DNA from: Alnus glutinosa
Taxonomy: Eukaryota > Streptophyta > Magnoliopsida > Fagales > Betulaceae
NCBI RefSeq assembly: GCF_958979055.1
Contig: NC_084895.1
Coordinates: forward strand, 21,746,501-21,810,500
Direction of reading: 5' to 3'
DNA: 64,000 nt
The translations under genes and the position numbers were made by a program. The notes under the pieces are model-generated. The model had not been told where the DNA came from, did not search any database, and was given only the letters and a program-made list of their open reading frames with translations. This document shows positions 1-9,757 of the stretch, one piece after another; the stretch's first letter is position 1, and the number at the start of each line of letters is the position of its first letter.

Positions 1-1170
1 CTAGCAAAACAGTGATGCCAACTTATTTAGAATCTTAATAGTTTTGTTGGCCAGATTTTAAAAGCTAAATACTTTCCAAGTGTGATTTTTTTGGAGGCCA
101 ATCTAGGAAGCAGACCTTCATTTGCATGGCGAAGCATTTTTGGTGCAAAAGATTTTCTCAAAGAATGTCTAATATGGAGAATTGAGGATGATAGAGATGT
201 GAAAATCTGATAGGATAAATGGCTCCCCACTCCAACTACATATGCTATTCAATCTCTAAAGGCTTTATTTCTTGCAAATGCTACGGTTAGAGTATTAATT
301 GATCAGGATTCTCATTGTTGGAATGGGTAGCTTCTTAACTCTCTTTTCTACAAGGCCGAATTAGATATCATTTCACAAATCCCTCTAAGTCGGTATGACC
401 ACAATGACATTATAACGTGGCAGGAGACTACCACAGGGGAATTCACTGTGCGCTGTGCTTTTTTTTTTTTTTTTTTTTTGAAGGGTGTGCAATGCTTATT
501 ACATGGAAAAGAACCGCTTAGATGCTTTCCATGGTGAATTTTCTCACCAATGGAAACAATTCCTGTTGTGCGAGGGCCCGAAGATCTTCTAGTTCCTTTT
601 GGAGAAATACATTGGCAATCACCACCAACAGGGACGTACTAAGCAAATTGGGATGTTGCTATTGACTCAAAGAATGGCAAACTGGGTTTTGGTTGAATTA
701 TGAGTGACTTTCAGGCAATGGTGCATGATGCTTTTTGCCATTTAGTGAATGTTTTGGTTGATCTGATAGTAGCAGAGGCTCTTGTGGCTCTTCATACGAT
801 ATAATTCTTTAGAAATCGGGGGTATACAAAGCTCATTTTGGAGGGAGACTCTTTACTTGTGGTATATGCTATTAACCGCACAGGGGTAAATTGGAGTAGG
901 CATAGAAATATTATAGCAGATATTAAAGAATAAAGAGGTTCTTACCGGTATTTATAGTTGGAAAACCTATCACACTAAACAGAGGGCAAACTCGGTTGCC
1001 CACATTTTTGCACAAGTAAGAGCCCACCATGCTACTCACTGTATTTGGATTGGTTGTATTCTTGATTGTATTATAGAGATTATTTTATCAAAGATTACAT
1101 ATCTGATTTTGTAGAGCTTTTATGCTCTAGTTGGTTTTCAAGTTATCAATGAAATCAGTATTATTTCGTT
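1..1170 (+). mobile_element. L1-type LINE 3' fragment (LINE A), degenerate
   Basis: The first 450 bases translate, with several stops, to the zinc-binding tail that follows LINE reverse transcriptase (pieces such as 'RPSFAWRSIF', 'ECLIWRIED', 'DKWLPTPTTYAIQ'). Bases 540-1110 give an RNase H-like domain ('ILEGDSLLVV'-type motif; here the text around 838-865). A run of about 22 T at 457-479 interrupts it, and the element ends in an A-rich tract near 1170. It is closely similar to 10600-11620, 47700-48316 and 51000-52010, so all belong to one LINE family. It cannot encode an active protein. The 5' part lies outside the window. Confidence 0.8.
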
Positions 1171-1186
1171 AAAAAAAAAAAATTAA

Positions 1187-1290
1187 TTGTGTCAATATCC
1201 ATCATAACTATTAAAAAATGTCAATGTTTTCAATTGACAAAAATAACATTCATGAAATTTTTACTAAAAAAAGTAAAAAGTAATAAAAAG
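1187..1290. repeat. Right arm of a foldback element, split by LINE A
   Basis: The text 'attgtgtcaat' followed by 'aaaaaatgtcaatg' recurs directly after the LINE tails at 17930, 48332 and 52021. It matches the interior of the complete foldback element at 9060-9757, so the LINE family inserted into such an element before the array was duplicated. Confidence 0.55.
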
Positions 1291-1461
1291 GTCGAGATCG
1301 GATCCGACGGTGACGGCGTAGTCGACAGAGGCGTGGATTTTGGTGTGGGGGAAGAAGGCAACGGCGTGTTGGAGGTCGAGCATCTCGCCGCGAAGCTTGT
1401 CGGGCTTGGTGTCGACGAGGACGAGCTCATCGATGAGGTCTTGGGTGAGAACGACGACGTT
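1291..1461 (-). pseudogene. Captured fragment of plant L-lactate dehydrogenase
   Basis: Read on the minus strand, this stretch encodes 'LTQDLIDELVLVDTKPDKL' followed by 'RGEMLDLQHAVAFFPHTKI' and 'HASVDYAVTVGSDL'. This matches the region after the NAD-binding Rossmann glycine motif of plant cytosolic L-lactate dehydrogenase (pyruvate to lactate with NADH). Only about 57 codons are present: the glycine motif, the catalytic histidine and the C-terminal half are missing. No stop interrupts the fragment, so the capture may be fairly recent. It is much richer in G+C than its surroundings, as expected of exonic DNA carried by a MITE. The assignment rests on remembered family sequence; the same region of a malate dehydrogenase fits less well. 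Confidence 0.7.
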
Positions 1462-1714
1462 GCTGGGGACGGAGGAAAGAAGGGCAGTGGTGGTGACCGA
1501 GAGGGGTGGAGGAAAGAAAGGCATCAGGACTGGGAGGGACGAAGAGGGAGAGTGATAAAATATTAATAAAAAATGTTTGTAGTGTTGAATAGTAATTTAC
1601 TGTTCACTGTTAAAGAAAAATGGTTAAAGTAGCTAATATGCTGGAGAAGAAAAAAGGCCAAAAATAGTTAAATTTGACTTTTTGGCTAAAGTAGAGCATC
1701 TATTGGAAATGCTC
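1291..1714. mobile_element. MITE carrying the lactate dehydrogenase fragment
   Basis: The right end (about 1580-1714) matches the right end of the element at 41820-42750: both have a 'tttactgttcactgtt'-like stretch, an A-rich block and a terminal inverted 'ggaaatgctc'. A TTA follows the end. The left terminal repeat was not found next to the LINE remnant, so the left border is approximate. Confidence 0.5.
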
Positions 1715-1770
1715 TTAGGCTTTGGTAGGATGCTGGTGGGATATTGGTGGGTACCTCAGAATTTCCCTTT

Positions 1771-2890
1771 CAACATATTCTTATATTTTGGTGTTGTTTG
1801 GCAACATTTTGTACAGGCTAGACTAGTGTTTTTGTACTGTTCATACATTTTTTTCTCACTTTTTCAATAACAACTAACATCAAAATATTTTTATTTTTTT
1901 TCATTTTTTATATCAATTTAATAATTTTTTTACTATTCAAATAAAAAAAATTCGCTACAATACAATTTTTTTTTTACTTTTTTATAAAAATATTTTTTAC
2001 ATTATTTCATATTTATCATTTTCTATAATTTTAAAATTAACAATTCACTGTTCAGTAAAAACTTGTCAAAAAAATTTGATATGTTTAGTAAATGATTGTG
2101 TAGTAGAACTTTTCTTTGAAGAGTTATATATATATTGAAAAGTGAAAATATTAAAAAAAATTATGTTTTAAGTTTGACTTTTTTTAGAAAAAATAAAATC
2201 AAAAGTGAAAATGAAGCTTTTTAGGATAAAAATTATTTTTGTGTAACTCATGCCACATTCTTGATGAGCGGCATTTTTCAAAAGTTTCAATAATTACAGA
2301 CAGCTTAGATGACGTAATTTAAAAGTTTAAATTTTTTTAAAAATTGTTTAATCTCAATTAATCACACACCAAATATAAATATATGTAATAAAAAAAAAAA
2401 TCATCCGAATATAAATCAATGGCGGTTTTGAGAGGGTAGGTCCTCCAGATTGTTTTCTTTATCTATGCTGACATGAATTGGTAGACGATGCTACTGATTT
2501 GACTACACAATGACAACTTCGAAGTTCGAAGGCCTCGTGATTTGACTCGCTTTACTTTGACCACACACGCAAAGCTGACCCAGAACCTTCCAATCAATGT
2601 CTGTCTATATTTTTATCCGGTTTTAATTAAAAGCTTTGGGTTTAATACCTTTTTCTCCTGAATTTTGATAAATTTTTATTTTTATTTTTATTTTTTATTT
2701 TTTATTTTTTATTTTTTATTTTTTATTTTTTTTTCTGTTTCACTTCCTATCACTAATTTCGATCACTAAGGTACATAGTTTAATATGTATATACTCAATT
2801 TTCAAATAGTTTTTCCGTTCATCTTCTATAAGAAAACTAACATAATTTCACATTAAACTAATTGAAACTTCACCCGTGGCATTTATCATT
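1771..2890 (-). repeat. Inverted copy of the FBX2 upstream flank
   Basis: Read on the minus strand, this 1.1 kb block aligns with 12740-13910, directly upstream of FBX2. Landmarks are the 'tggtgttgtt..gcaacattttgtacaggctagactagtg' region at 1790-1835 (reverse of about 13835-13890), the 'gaaggcctcgtgatttgac' stretch at 2528-2546, and the terminal-repeat-like stretch at 2640-2890. The middle part (2440-2640) also matches, inverted, the 5' flanks of FBX4 (28005-28285) and FBX5 (37565-37800). No gene is visible inside. Confidence 0.75.
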
Positions 2891-2903
2891 ATCATATTAT
2901 AAA

Positions 2904-3055
2904 GGGAAATGCTAGAGTTGTTACCCCTATACCACCCCAATCCCACCAATCCTAAGTGATTTTAATTTTTTATTTAATAAATTCATTTTCAGATTTTTAC
3001 ACTTAGGGTTTGTGAGATGGGAGTGAGATAGAAGTGGGAACACTAACATTTCTCT
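2904..3055. mobile_element. Short MITE with 8-bp target duplication
   Basis: The ends 'gggaaatgctag' and '..aacatttctct' are inverted relative to each other, and the inner arms ('accccaatcccacc' and 'gagatgggagtgag') also pair. It is flanked by the direct repeat 'attataaa' at 2896-2903 and 3056-3063. Confidence 0.65.
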
Positions 3056-3065
3056 ATTATAAAAT

Positions 3066-3215
3066 GAAAAATGCCGAGTTACCCACCAGTATCCTACTGG
3101 TATCCTACTAAAGCCTAAGTAAAAAAACTGAAAATAAATTTACTAAATAAAAAATAAAGCCACTTAAACTTTTGTGGGATGCTTGTGAGATACTGGTGGG
3201 TACTCAGCATTTCTC
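3066..3215. mobile_element. Second short MITE of the same type
   Basis: The left arm 'atgccgagttacccaccag' pairs with the right arm 'ctggtgggtactcagcat'. It lies 10 bases from the previous MITE and resembles it in ends and size. A partial relative is at about 1717-1765. Confidence 0.6.
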
Positions 3216-3218
3216 ATG

Positions 3219-3545
3219 TTTTTTTTTTTTGAACGGAGAACGGAGCTCCTTAAATTAAAAGCCCAAAGGCCTAACACAGTGAGTAAAAATGCAAACATCC
3301 TACACACTAAGTCAGATAATTTTACTTCGGTGCTGCCTACAACCACACAAATATTACAAAAATTGGCATTTGAGCCACTCTCTCACAATAACGCTCCACT
3401 ACTAAAAAGAGAGGGTCGATCCAAACTAACAAGCCCTAAAACAGACTCATAATATCTTCAAAAATCATAGGCAGACTTTGAAACCACGTAAAAAATATAA
3501 GAGAAGAAATAAAAAGGCAGAAAAACCAACACAGATCCGGCCAAT
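3219..3545 (-). mobile_element. Retroposon-like fragment, antisense, starting with poly-T
   Basis: A T12 run is followed by a 300-base stretch of mixed composition unlike the surrounding AT-rich DNA. The same layout occurs at 28876-29740. This fits a polyadenylated retroposon inserted in minus orientation. No protein domain was recognised. Confidence 0.35.
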
Positions 3546-3547
3546 AC

Positions 3548-3793
3548 TTGGAGTTGAAAATATACTCCATTCACAACACCAATATACCATCTTTTTAATT
3601 GGGGAAATTTTTTTTTAGATGCCAAAAATGGCTGTAATTTAAGAATAAAAAATGTATTTGCCAGAGGATCCTAATCCTATAGAAAAATATCTTTACACAT
3701 CAATATTATGTATCAATCACACCTCAATCCTGAATATTCAGGTTGTAAAAATACTTGCATTCTGGGCAAAGATCACTGCTTTTGTCGTTTTTC
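3548..3793 (+). repeat. Shared proximal 5' flank of FBX1 and FBX2
   Basis: This is nearly the same as 13908-14146 upstream of FBX2 (shared text such as 'aaaaatgtatttgccagagga' and 'cttgcattctgggcaaag'), so it is the duplicated promoter-proximal region. In FBX2 it joins the 12.7-13.9 kb block directly. In FBX1 that block is inverted and separated by MITEs and a retroposon fragment. Confidence 0.75.
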
Positions 3794-3799
3794 TTAAAA

Positions 3800-3803
<4 letters not shown>

Positions 3804-3842
<39 letters not shown>
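3804..3842. repeat. (TA)n microsatellite in the FBX1 5' region
   Basis: An uninterrupted TA dinucleotide run lies about 65 bases before the FBX1 start. FBX2 has no repeat at the same place, so it is private to this copy. Confidence 0.9.
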
Positions 3843-3843
<1 letters not shown>

Positions 3844-3907
3844 CTAAGTGTTTTGTCGCATTTTGTGAGAGGTCACTGAGAGCCGAGCTTGAGCTTGAAC
3901 TTGAAGA

Positions 3908-5017
3908 ATGGCAAGCTATGTGCCTGAGGAAGTGTTGGTGAAGATACTGTCGAGGTTGCCTCCAAAATCTCTTATCCGATTCAAGAGTGTCTCCAAAAGG
4001 TGGCAAGCTCTCATAGGAAACCCTGATTTCCTCTCCAAAAACCTACTCAACGACTCAATTATCACCCAAAGCTCCAGTGATCCTCTCCGTCATATCATCT
4101 TCTTTGCCAGAGACAAATACGACCCCGGAACGCAAATACACTCTTTCCGCTCTTACGACTCCCTCCACTGCGCGTCTCAAGCACCTCTGAATCTCCCACC
4201 AGCACCAACATTTGACATCGTCGCTTCCTGTAATGGCATGCTCTGCCTCTGGGCCTATGAGCCAAGCGACGTCTATCTCTGGAATCCCGCAAAGTCATCA
4301 GAACTCAAGGCTCTTCCGGCCGCGTCTTCTCACCGTCGACGTACAGTCGATGTGTATCAGGTGGGGTTCGGTTTCGACTCTCGATCTAACGACTTGAAAG
4401 TGGTCAGGCTTCTTCAGGTTGCAGACGAAGATGTTACTTGATGGGATGAAGTAGAAATATACAGCCTAAGAGGCGGTTCTTGGAGACAGCTTGATCCAAG
4501 CAGTGACTTTCAAATATATGAGGGATCGCGGAGTGCAGCATTGGACGGGGTTTTCCTATGGTATCTTGGCTACGGATACGAGGACAATGAGATAATAGTT
4601 GCTTTTGACTTCAGCGATGAGGAGTTCCGAACAATGCTGTTTCCAGATGCTCGTTTTTTCCGTGATTACGGTCAATGCACGCGGACTGTCACGGAGTTGA
4701 AGGGATCTCTTGCTATGTTTGTTTTTCCTTGCCGGAAGAAAAACATGCATTTGGATATATGGGTCATGCTTGAATTTGGTGTTAGGGAGTCGTGGACTAG
4801 ACTTCTTAGCATTGGATTCCCATTGCATTTGGAAAGGCCATTAGGGTTTTGGAAGAACGGAGAGTTGTTCATCGTGAATAGGGAGAGGCATCTGGTCTTG
4901 TATGATGTTTTGGCACAAACAGAGACGAATCTTCAATTTGAAGGGTCTCGGGAGTTTCAAGTTGTAGACTACAAGCTGAGTTCGGCTTTGATCAATGGAG
5001 GGGAGGATAATCCTTGA
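3908..5017 (+). pseudogene. FBX1: F-box/FBA protein gene with one internal stop (type A)
   Basis: An F-box (residues about 3-45, 'LPPKSLIRFKSVSKRWQALI') is followed by an FBA domain carrying 'VASCNGMLCLW' and 'IYLWNPA'-type motifs and a C-terminal 'SWTRLLSIGFPLHLERPLGF' block. Family members recruit substrates to SCF (SKP1-cullin-F-box) ubiquitin ligases. The start in 'aagaATGGC' is the one shared by all copies. Codon 178 is TGA (4439-4441) where FBX4 and FBX5 have GGA, a single-base change. The same frame then continues to the normal type A end, 'LINGGEDNP' and TGA at 5015-5017. A truncated 177-residue product would keep the F-box but lose most of the FBA domain. Apart from the stop it looks well preserved, so inactivation is recent, or a short decoy protein is made. 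Confidence 0.9.
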
Positions 5018-5391
5018 GGTATGGCCCCATGCCCTTTGCTTGTTCAATTCATGTTTCTTTCTTTTTTTTGTTTAATAAGAATGTGTGGTCCTAAATTTTG
5101 AGTTTCATTTTATTGAGTGAAAGCTGGTTTGATACGGATCATACAGCATCATTTTCATATATAGAATTAGGTAAAAAGACTGAGTTGAACAACGCATGTG
5201 TTTGACAAATTGACTGAAAGAGTAGTTGATTGCCATTAGACGTTTATTAGGTAAAAAGAGTGATCTATTTCAGGGATGGAGCCCAATTCTAAGAGACCCA
5301 GGATTTTCATTGCCACTCATTTTGTTTTTTGACATCAATGATGGGCTCAGCAACTTGCCCCAAGATGTTCTTCATAACTTTCCATTGGTTA
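5018..5391 (+). repeat. Type A 3' flank, first part
   Basis: Noncoding sequence shared with the region after FBX2 (15296-15665), FBX4 (31148-31520) and FBX5 (38968-39350). It is interrupted here by the element at 5392 and resumes at 6540. Confidence 0.8.
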
Positions 5392-5552
5392 GAGCACTCA
5401 CACCGGCTTGTCTATTTCTCAATCTAAAATAGCTAACCAAAACTCACTTTATCTAGTTTAGCTAATGAATTTTAAAAACACCATACATCCGATTATCTAT
5501 TCTTATCCCTATATTCTTTCTGTATTATTTTTTATTGCTTTTTTATTGACAA

Positions 5553-5940
5553 GTTCGCGCCATTCAATTTCACCAACCGTTCCAGAAAAACACTGAAATT
5601 TTCAGAAAACTCCTCATTCGGCCAATCCAAAAAACTCACCCACCAAAAATTTCCAACAATCAGCCCCGCGCTGAAGATCTCGCTCCCGAGCAAAAGCAAA
5701 ACAAGTTGATCCAATTCGGGAACCCAACCTCAACCTTCCCTGTCCGTTCCGGAAAACCCAAGTGTAGAAGTGAAAAGGCACTACAGAGGCGTGCGACAAC
5801 GGCCTTGGGGCAAGTACGCAGCGGAGATCCGAGATTCCAATCGTCGCGACTCATGAGTGTGGCCGGGGACCTTCGACACGGCTATAGAAGCCGCCAAGGC
5901 CTATGACCGAGCCGCGTTCAAGCTCTGCGGCGTGAGATCA
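5553..5940 (+). pseudogene. Captured AP2/ERF transcription factor fragment
   Basis: One continuous frame (starting near 5553) encodes a serine-rich linker and then the ERF DNA-binding domain: '[20 protein letters not shown]' from 5779, then 'VWPGTFDTAIEAAKAYDRAA' and 'FKLCGVRS'. These are the hallmarks of ethylene-response factors that bind GCC boxes. There are two in-frame stops: TGA 5707-5709 in the linker, and TGA 5854-5856 where ERFs have Arg before 'VW'. The fragment ends at about 5940 in a G-rich simple repeat, before the end of the domain. It lies wholly within the Harbinger-like element, so it is a captured piece and not a resident gene. The linker and spacing suggest group IX (ERF5/6-like), which is an inference. 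Confidence 0.85.
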
Positions 5941-5945
5941 ACACA

Positions 5946-5982
5946 GAGAGGGGGAGGGGGAGGGGGAGGGGGGGGGGGGGGA
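5946..5982. repeat. G-rich simple repeat between two captured fragments
   Basis: A GGGGGA-type repeat running into a poly-G tract separates the ERF fragment from the next captured fragment, and may mark the junction of two capture events. Confidence 0.8.
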
Positions 5983-5996
5983 CAATCGTGGCTCAG

Positions 5997-6155
5997 ATGG
6001 GTCCACCGAAGACGACGGCAAAGGCTGGGCGCACAATCTCACATGAGGCATTTGACGATTTGGTGAAGGAAAACATGGAAGATCTCGGGATAGACCCCGC
6101 CGAGGGTCTCCAGGACGCCATCCAAACCCTAACTCTCCAGGGCGTCGATCTCTCC
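5997..6155 (+). pseudogene. Captured N-terminal fragment resembling armadillo repeat protein ARMC6
   Basis: From the ATG at 5997 the frame reads 'MGPPKTTAKAGRTISHEAFD' then 'DLVKENMEDLGIDPAEGLQD' and 'AIQTLTLQGVDLS'. I recall this as the start of plant proteins annotated armadillo repeat-containing protein 6; no database check was possible. The frame stays open to 6245, but after 'GVDLS' it no longer resembles that family and probably crosses into intronic or element DNA. No armadillo repeats are present. The fragment is inside the Harbinger-like element and lies on the same strand as the ERF fragment. Confidence 0.55.
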
Positions 6156-6589
6156 GCTCCAATCTCTCAAAATCCCCATTTTCACGCTACCCTCCATTTG
6201 GCCGATCCGGCAGAAAAAGCTTCAACAAAGATGATGGAAAGGTAGAGGCCGGCGTCGGTAGGGAAAGGAAAAGGGAAAAAAAGAAGAAGGAGAAGAGTAT
6301 GAGAGAGAAGCGGAGAAACAAGAGAAAGAGGCAAAAAGGTGAAACGAAAGTGAAAGAAATAATAAAATAAGCAATAGATGTGTGTACAGTGCAACGCCTC
6401 ATCTGGCGTTGCACTGTACATGAATCTATGCCAACGCTACTTTGCATTTCGTTTACATAAACCGATGGAAGAGGATTTTACGAATTCTGCTATCTATTTT
6501 AACTAAAAACAGGTTTTACATAACCTGGTGGGACTGCTCTTAGCATTTACTTAATGGGCTGCTCATGGTGGCCACAAACCGTTGTGTAA

Positions 6590-7820
6590 GAGCAATTGTA
6601 ATGAACTCGCCACAGTTTAGTCAGATTTTGGCTAAAAAGTGCACTTTAGTTATTTTAGCTATCCACTTTTTAAAGACATCAAATATTAAACTCTCTAAAT
6701 ATTGCCTACTTTAAATAATAATTTTTTTTTTTATTGATTTTAAAAACAACCGCTTCCAATCACTTTCAACTGTCATGAAGCCAAAATTTACTGGTTTCAC
6801 TTTCAATATCAGAACAACTCAACATTCAGAAGCGAAAACAATGCATGCAATCTGAACAAAAAACACAGAAAATAGAACTTTTCACATTCCTTCTCCCTCA
6901 CCCCCTCAATTTTTTAGGGAAACAAACAAACAAACCACTAAAAGCAATCAAAATGCACAGAACCCATAAAACTCAAACCCAAATAACCAAAAACCATTCA
7001 CTTACCCACGAAAAATGATGTAATTGAATCCATTAAACTGGGCTGTCCCTAACCCTCGCGAAAGACAAAAGAGGCTCTTTTCCAATTGCTTGTCTGATGA
7101 TAGTGTCTACAGGATCATTTCCCTCCTCCGATTTCATTAATTCTAGAGAATTAGAGGCCTTGAGTTTTGCAACTAGCATCAGTAGCTATGTGCGGGGATC
7201 GATATGGTGAGAGAGAATCTTTGGAGATCAAATGGATTTAAATGCGGCGTAGAAAGCTTCCAGGGAATGTTTCGCAGGGAGCAAAATCGCCGAGAAAGTC
7301 TGAGAAATTAGGACGACGACGTTTCGTCCTCAAGAACCCCATAAACCAAATTCTTATACAACCCACCACGAACTACAATCCCAAAACCCTAAAACCCAAT
7401 TATTTTCCCACCAAGAAACCCAAAAGCCCAACATTAATGGAAATTCAAGCAAACCCAAACCTTAATTCCCCAAACAAAACACACCCAGAAACCCAAATCA
7501 CCCAAAAAGCAAGCATATTTAGAGTGAAAATACCCAGCAACGAATGCGTTGATCTCCCTCTCCCGTGGATCTTCTTCTATCTCTGGTAGACACAAAACCG
7601 GCGTGAAAGAGCTTTGAGGCTGAACGAATACGCGGGGAAATGAAATAAAAAAATGAAAAATATGAAGAGACGATCAAAAGTCGCTCGGCTGAATAGACGA
7701 TGGTCTCTGACAATCGCCTAAATTACTGTAGCAATAACGAGTTTGATGCAGACGTGAATTTGAGCAAAATCGTCTAATTTTAGTGATTTCGTTAGTTTGA
7801 CGATTTCACTACAAATGCTC
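6590..7820. mobile_element. Second PIF/Harbinger-like element behind FBX1
   Basis: The ends 'gagcaattgtaatgaa' and the reverse of 'ttcactacaaatgctc' are inverted repeats flanked by TAA (6587-6589 and 7821-7823). The uninterrupted flank is seen after FBX2 at about 15712-15745. Only 50 bases separate this element from the previous one. It encodes no transposase. An open frame at 7242-7589 (+) is low-complexity (Pro/Asn/Lys-rich) and resembles no protein I know. The minus strand holds a captured coding fragment at 7010-7137. Confidence 0.75.
7010..7137 (-). pseudogene. Captured first-exon fragment of an unidentified plant gene
   Basis: On the minus strand, ATG at 7135-7137 opens 'MKSEEGNDPVDTIIRQAIGK' then 'EPLLSFARVRDSPV', an in-frame TAA, and 'WIQL'. 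The charged, regular text and the A-rich leader before the ATG look like a real protein N-terminus. I have a weak memory of 'RQAIGKEP.LSF' in plant C2H2 zinc-finger proteins, so the name is left open. It lies inside the second Harbinger-like element. Confidence 0.4.
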
Positions 7821-7823
7821 TAA

Positions 7824-9059
7824 AAGAGCTCTTAATCTTGAATCTGACATTTGTGAACACCGACAAGGACATCACTTTTTCAAATATCTAGCATACCCAG
7901 CTTATTATATTGGAGATTTTTGATAAATAATTGTGTAATGGAATATTTATTTGAATGGTAGAAAGAAGTTATTGATGTGATATAAAATTTGAAAATTTTT
8001 TATAGAAAAGTGAAAAAGTTTTGTTCTGTAGTGAGTTTTTTTATTTGAATAGTAATAAAATTATTATTGATGTGATGTAAAAAATTTAAAAAAAATAGAA
8101 TGTTTTTTATTTGATTTTTTTGGGAAAAGTAAAAAATGCTTTGAAAATTTTAGGGTTGCTTGCCAAACAACTTCGTTATATTTCATTGAGATGGATGTGT
8201 TTAGGTTTTATCTATTTTTTTAAAAGAGGTTGTGTTATTGACTCGATGCTTTATTTATGTTTTGATTGTTTTTCAGCATCTTTCCCACCTGCATGGTAAA
8301 GAAGGACGCTTCCACTAAATTGAAGACCTCAACTGTGCATGTAGGATTGACTCAAGCATTCACCCATCTTTGAAGCAGTTTGTTTTGATTTCGAATTTGT
8401 ACTCTTTTTAAGTTACTGCTGCTTCATTTAAAATCAGTCCTTGTGTTATGCTCGGCATTTTCAAGTGCAAATCTGATATGTGATGGAGTCGAAATGCTAC
8501 ACACATTCAAATTTCTTTACGCCGATTTTCACACTTCCTTAAATGGCTTTTTAAAGATCCATTTCAAATTCAATGGTGGTTTGGTTTGGATCATGATCTT
8601 TTGCAATTTTTTTTTCAAATTACAGAATTTAGGTTGTTTAGGACATAAAAACTTTTGAAAAATGCCACATTAAAAATGTAGCGTATTATTGAGACATTCA
8701 GTAAGAATTTTCTTTCTCAAAATGTGTCTTTTTCACTTTTGCTTCAAAGCTTTTTTTTTTTATAGAACTAAAAAACAGTTTTTGATTCTTTATTTTTTTT
8801 ATAACATTGAGAGTAAGAACTTGATGAAAATGTACTTAATTTTCAATTGTAATTAATCACATATTTAATTTTTAATAAGTAGCACTTTTGAAGCGATTTG
8901 ATATCTAAATATTGTATAAATTTTTAATTGAGAAATTGTAGTTCTTCATCCATTTAAAAGTCACCCAAGAGAGTGGGGGCAATAAATGTGGATAATGGGG
9001 AATGTGTGTAGCATAATCCTCTATACTAAGTTATTAATCACTGCCTATCATGGAAAATT
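7824..9059 (+). repeat. Type A 3' flank, continued
   Basis: Noncoding and AT-rich. The segments at 8200-9050 match those after FBX2 (15800-16790), FBX3 (24510-25440), FBX4 (31670-32400) and FBX5 (39440-40080), for example 'tttcccacctgcatggtaaa' and 'gaagacctcaactgtgcatg'. No gene is visible. Confidence 0.75.
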
Positions 9060-9757
9060 GGAAAAAGTACACATAACGCCCTTAAACTATCACCTCATTG
9101 TTAATGTCCCCCCTAAACTACCAATTGTGTCAATGTCCTCCCCTTAAACTACCAAAAACTGTAAATATCCTCCTAATGACAAAAATACCCTCCAGAAAAT
9201 TATTAAAATAAAATTAAAATTAAAAAATATAAAATAACAAAAACTTATACAAAAAAAATAACAAAAAATTAAAAACTGGTTTTTTTTTTTTTTGTTAAAA
9301 CAAATTATTTTTGTAAGTTTCAGTTATTTTTTTGTTTAGTTTTTTTTTTTAAAAAAAAAAAATCATTCTTTTTCTTTTTTTTAATTTAATAAAAAACTGG
9401 TTTTTCCTTTTTCTTTTTCGTTTGTTTTTATTTTTTTTAAAAAAAATTGTTTTTATTTTTTTCAGTTATTTTTCGTTTGTTTTTTTTTAAAAAAAAAAAA
9501 AAACTTTCTTTTTCGTTTTTTTATTTAATTTATTTAATTTCTTTTTTAAAAAATAATTTTTTAGTTTTTTTTTTTTTAATTTATAAGGACATTTTTGTCT
9601 TATTCAAAAAAAATTAGGGTTATTTTTGTCTTTTTGTTAGTATTAGGGGGACATTGACATTTTTTGATAGTTTGAGGGGGGCAATTGACACAATTGGTAG
9701 TCTCATGGTACATTGACAATTGAGTGATAGTTTGAGTGGGATATGTGTATTTTTCCC
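9060..9757. mobile_element. Complete foldback element, about 150-bp inverted arms
   Basis: The left arm ('agtacacataacgccc..aaactatcac') and the right arm (reverse of 'gatagtttgagtgggatatg') pair over roughly 150 bases each. The core is T- and A-rich. It encodes nothing. Arms of the same family flank the LINE copies elsewhere in the array. Confidence 0.75.

Larger units (their letters stand above)
5392..6539. mobile_element. PIF/Harbinger-like non-autonomous element carrying gene fragments
   Basis: The ends 'gagcactcacaccgg' and the reverse of 'cctggtgggactgctc' form imperfect terminal inverted repeats, flanked by the 3-bp duplication TTA (5389-5391 and 6540-6542). The empty site survives in FBX2 as 'attggttagcatttac' near 15665, so both borders are certain. 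A TTA duplication is typical of the PIF/Harbinger superfamily. No transposase is encoded. The interior is mostly captured exonic DNA (ERF and armadillo-type fragments, separate entries). Confidence 0.8.

Noticed and set aside
4095-4298. Minus-strand open frame across the F-box/FBA genes, repeated at 14355, 30222 and 38042
   Set aside because: It recurs only because the sense genes are duplicated. It is Arg-rich with no domain and lies wholly inside FBX coding sequence.
7242-7589. 115-codon plus-strand frame in the second Harbinger-like element
   Set aside because: Pro/Asn/Lys-rich and without resemblance to known proteins; it probably reflects captured leader or intron DNA.
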